A program made the position numbers and the translations under genes. A DNA stretch of 7,545 nt from Candidatus Electrothrix marina (GTDB lineage: Bacteria; Desulfobacterota; Desulfobulbia; Desulfobulbales; Desulfobulbaceae): assembly GCA_004028495.1 (NCBI GenBank), contig MTKS01000067.1:1-7545 (forward strand). The letters are read 5' to 3'. Positions 6,452-7,545 of the stretch are shown in pieces. The number at the start of each line of letters is the position of its first letter. Within the stretch, counting starts at the first letter, position 1. The notes below the pieces were generated by a model. That model saw only the letters and a list, made by a program, of their open reading frames with translations, was not told where the DNA came from and made no database searches.

Positions 6452-7545
6452 ATGCAACGAAAAGAGGAAAAAGGTCTCTACATCGCCCTGATAAGTATTC
6501 ACGGGCTGATTCGCGGCAATGATCTGGAACTGGGATGTGATCCGGATACCGGCGGTCAGACCCGCTATGTTCGGGATCTGGCCTATGCTCTGGGGCGGCA
6601 TAAGGATGTGGATAGGGTTGATCTGATCACCCAGCGGATTAAGGATGAGGCCGTGAGCGAGGACTATGCGCAGGCCGTGGAACCGCTCAACGAACATGCG
6701 CAGATTGTCCGTATCAATATCGGCACGGAAGGATATACCCGCAAAGAAGAATTATGGGAGTATCTGGATATCTTTGCTGATAACCTGTCGGCTTTTTTTC
6801 AGGAGCAGGATCGTTTCCCGAACATTTTCCACTCGCATTATGCCGATGCAGGCTTTGTCGGGGCCCGGCTGGCCAGCCTTACCGGAATTCCTTTGGTCCA
6901 TACAGGACACTCGCTGGGCCGGGATAAAAGGCTCCGTCTGCTTGCATCAGGTATGCACAAGGAGGAGATCGAGTCCCGCTATAATATTTCCCGTCGAATC
7001 GAGGCGGAAGAAGAGGTGTTGGCAACAGCGGAACTGGTGGTCACCAGTACTCGCAATGAGATTGAAGACCAGTATGAACTCTATGATTTTTATCATCCGG
7101 ACAGGATGGTGGTTATTCCTCCGGGTGCGGATCTCAATCAATTTTACCCGCCTGTTTCCAACCAAAGGTCTCCTTTTCTGAAAGCGGTTCGTCCTTTTTT
7201 GCGCAAGGAAAAAAAGCCGATCATCCTTGCCCTGTCACGACCTGATGAGCGCAAGAATATCAAAACCCTGGTTCATGCCTATGGTCAGTCATCGCGGTTG
7301 CAGAGAATGGCGAATTTGGTCATCGTTGCCGGAAATCGGGACGACATCCGGGATATGGACGAGGGATCGCAGCAGGTCATTCAGGAGCTGCTGCTGCTTA
7401 TTGATTTCTATGATCTTTACGGCAAGGTGGCCCTGCCGAAACATCATAAAGCCCAGGAAGTGGCGGAGATCTTCCGAATGTGCGCCGCCTCCGGCGGTGT
7501 CTTTGTCAATCCCGCGCTGACCGAGCCCTTCGGTGCTGACCCTGC
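6452..7545 (+). CDS. spsA: sucrose-phosphate synthase (GT4 family), 3' end outside window, possible frameshift at the edge
   Basis: The frame is open from ATG 6452 to the window end (364 codons). An AGGGG site lies 7 bases upstream of the start. The enzyme transfers glucose from UDP-glucose to fructose 6-phosphate to give sucrose 6-phosphate in the cytosol. The N-terminal GT-B domain begins directly with LYIALISIHGLIRG (residues 9-22) and has the substrate loop DTGGQTRYV (32-40), HSHYADAGFVGARL (127-140), HTGHSLGRDKR (150-160) and YNISRRIEAEEE (177-188). All are hallmark blocks of sucrose-phosphate synthases rather than of general GT4 enzymes. The second domain has the nucleotide-phosphate motif SRPDERKN (262-269, Arg263 and Lys268) and reaches NPALTEPFG (353-361), the start of the E-x7-E motif. 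After that the frame reads ADP instead of the conserved LTL. Dropping one base near 7532-7535 restores it. Whether a C-terminal HAD phosphatase domain follows cannot be seen. Sucrose commonly serves as an osmolyte in such bacteria. Confidence 0.92.
   Translation, partial: MQRKEEKGLYIALISIHGLIRGNDLELGCDPDTGGQTRYVRDLAYALGRHKDVDRVDLITQRIKDEAVSEDYAQAVEPLNEHAQIVRINIGTEGYTRKEELWEYLDIFADNLSAFFQEQDRFPNIFHSHYADAGFVGARLASLTGIPLVHTGHSLGRDKRLRLLASGMHKEEIESRYNISRRIEAEEEVLATAELVVTSTRNEIEDQYELYDFYHPDRMVVIPPGADLNQFYPPVSNQRSPFLKAVRPFLRKEKKPIILALSRPDERKNIKTLVHAYGQSSRLQRMANLVIVAGNRDDIRDMDEGSQQVIQELLLLIDFYDLYGKVALPKHHKAQEVAEIFRMCAASGGVFVNPALTEPFGADP

Noticed and set aside
1..7545. CRISPR arrays, tRNA or rRNA genes, insertion sequences, attachment sites
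   Set aside because: No regularly spaced repeats, tRNA-like cloverleaf, transposase reading frame or terminal inverted repeats were noticed on either strand.

Overview
The window looks like a chromosomal segment of a Gram-negative, probably marine or sediment-dwelling proteobacterium. The best guess is a Desulfobulbales-type sulfate reducer or cable-bacterium relative. Three things support this: the single-target proteobacterial ('class GN') sortase pair, a long sensor-type class III cyclase, and a bacterial sucrose-phosphate synthase. The taxonomic call is an inference from gene content and protein style only. GC appears intermediate, around half.

Layout. (a) Positions 2-1029, plus strand: the 3' end of a VIT/VWA-type sortase target, translationally coupled by an ATGA overlap to its sortase. 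(b) Positions 1030-1972, plus strand: an intergenic stretch with phased GTCAT repeats, then a two-gene unit encoding a 78-aa single-span membrane protein and a 175-aa protein with cysteine clusters at both ends. (c) Positions 1999-2030: a strong hairpin between convergent genes. (d) Positions 2032-5385, minus strand: the main gene of the window, a secreted 14-blade beta-propeller plus Y_Y_Y sensor joined through one membrane span to a complete class III adenylate cyclase and a short TPR-like tail. (e) Positions 5386-5799: a divergent intergenic region with a good sigma-70-like promoter on the plus strand and a palindrome at the predicted transcription start. (f) Positions 5800-6372: a VOC/glyoxalase-fold protein. 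(g) Positions 6452 to the window end: sucrose-phosphate synthase, open to the edge. Its last bases appear to carry one extra nucleotide inside the conserved EPFGLTL motif.

How the genes fit together. The sortase and its target form one surface-protein system. The cyclase is a one-piece signalling receptor (periplasmic ligand in, cyclic nucleotide out). The VOC protein and sucrose-phosphate synthase lie divergently from it and may be co-transcribed. Sucrose synthesis would fit a compatible-solute role in a saline habitat. A regulatory link between the cyclase and the sucrose gene is possible from position alone, but nothing in the sequence proves it.
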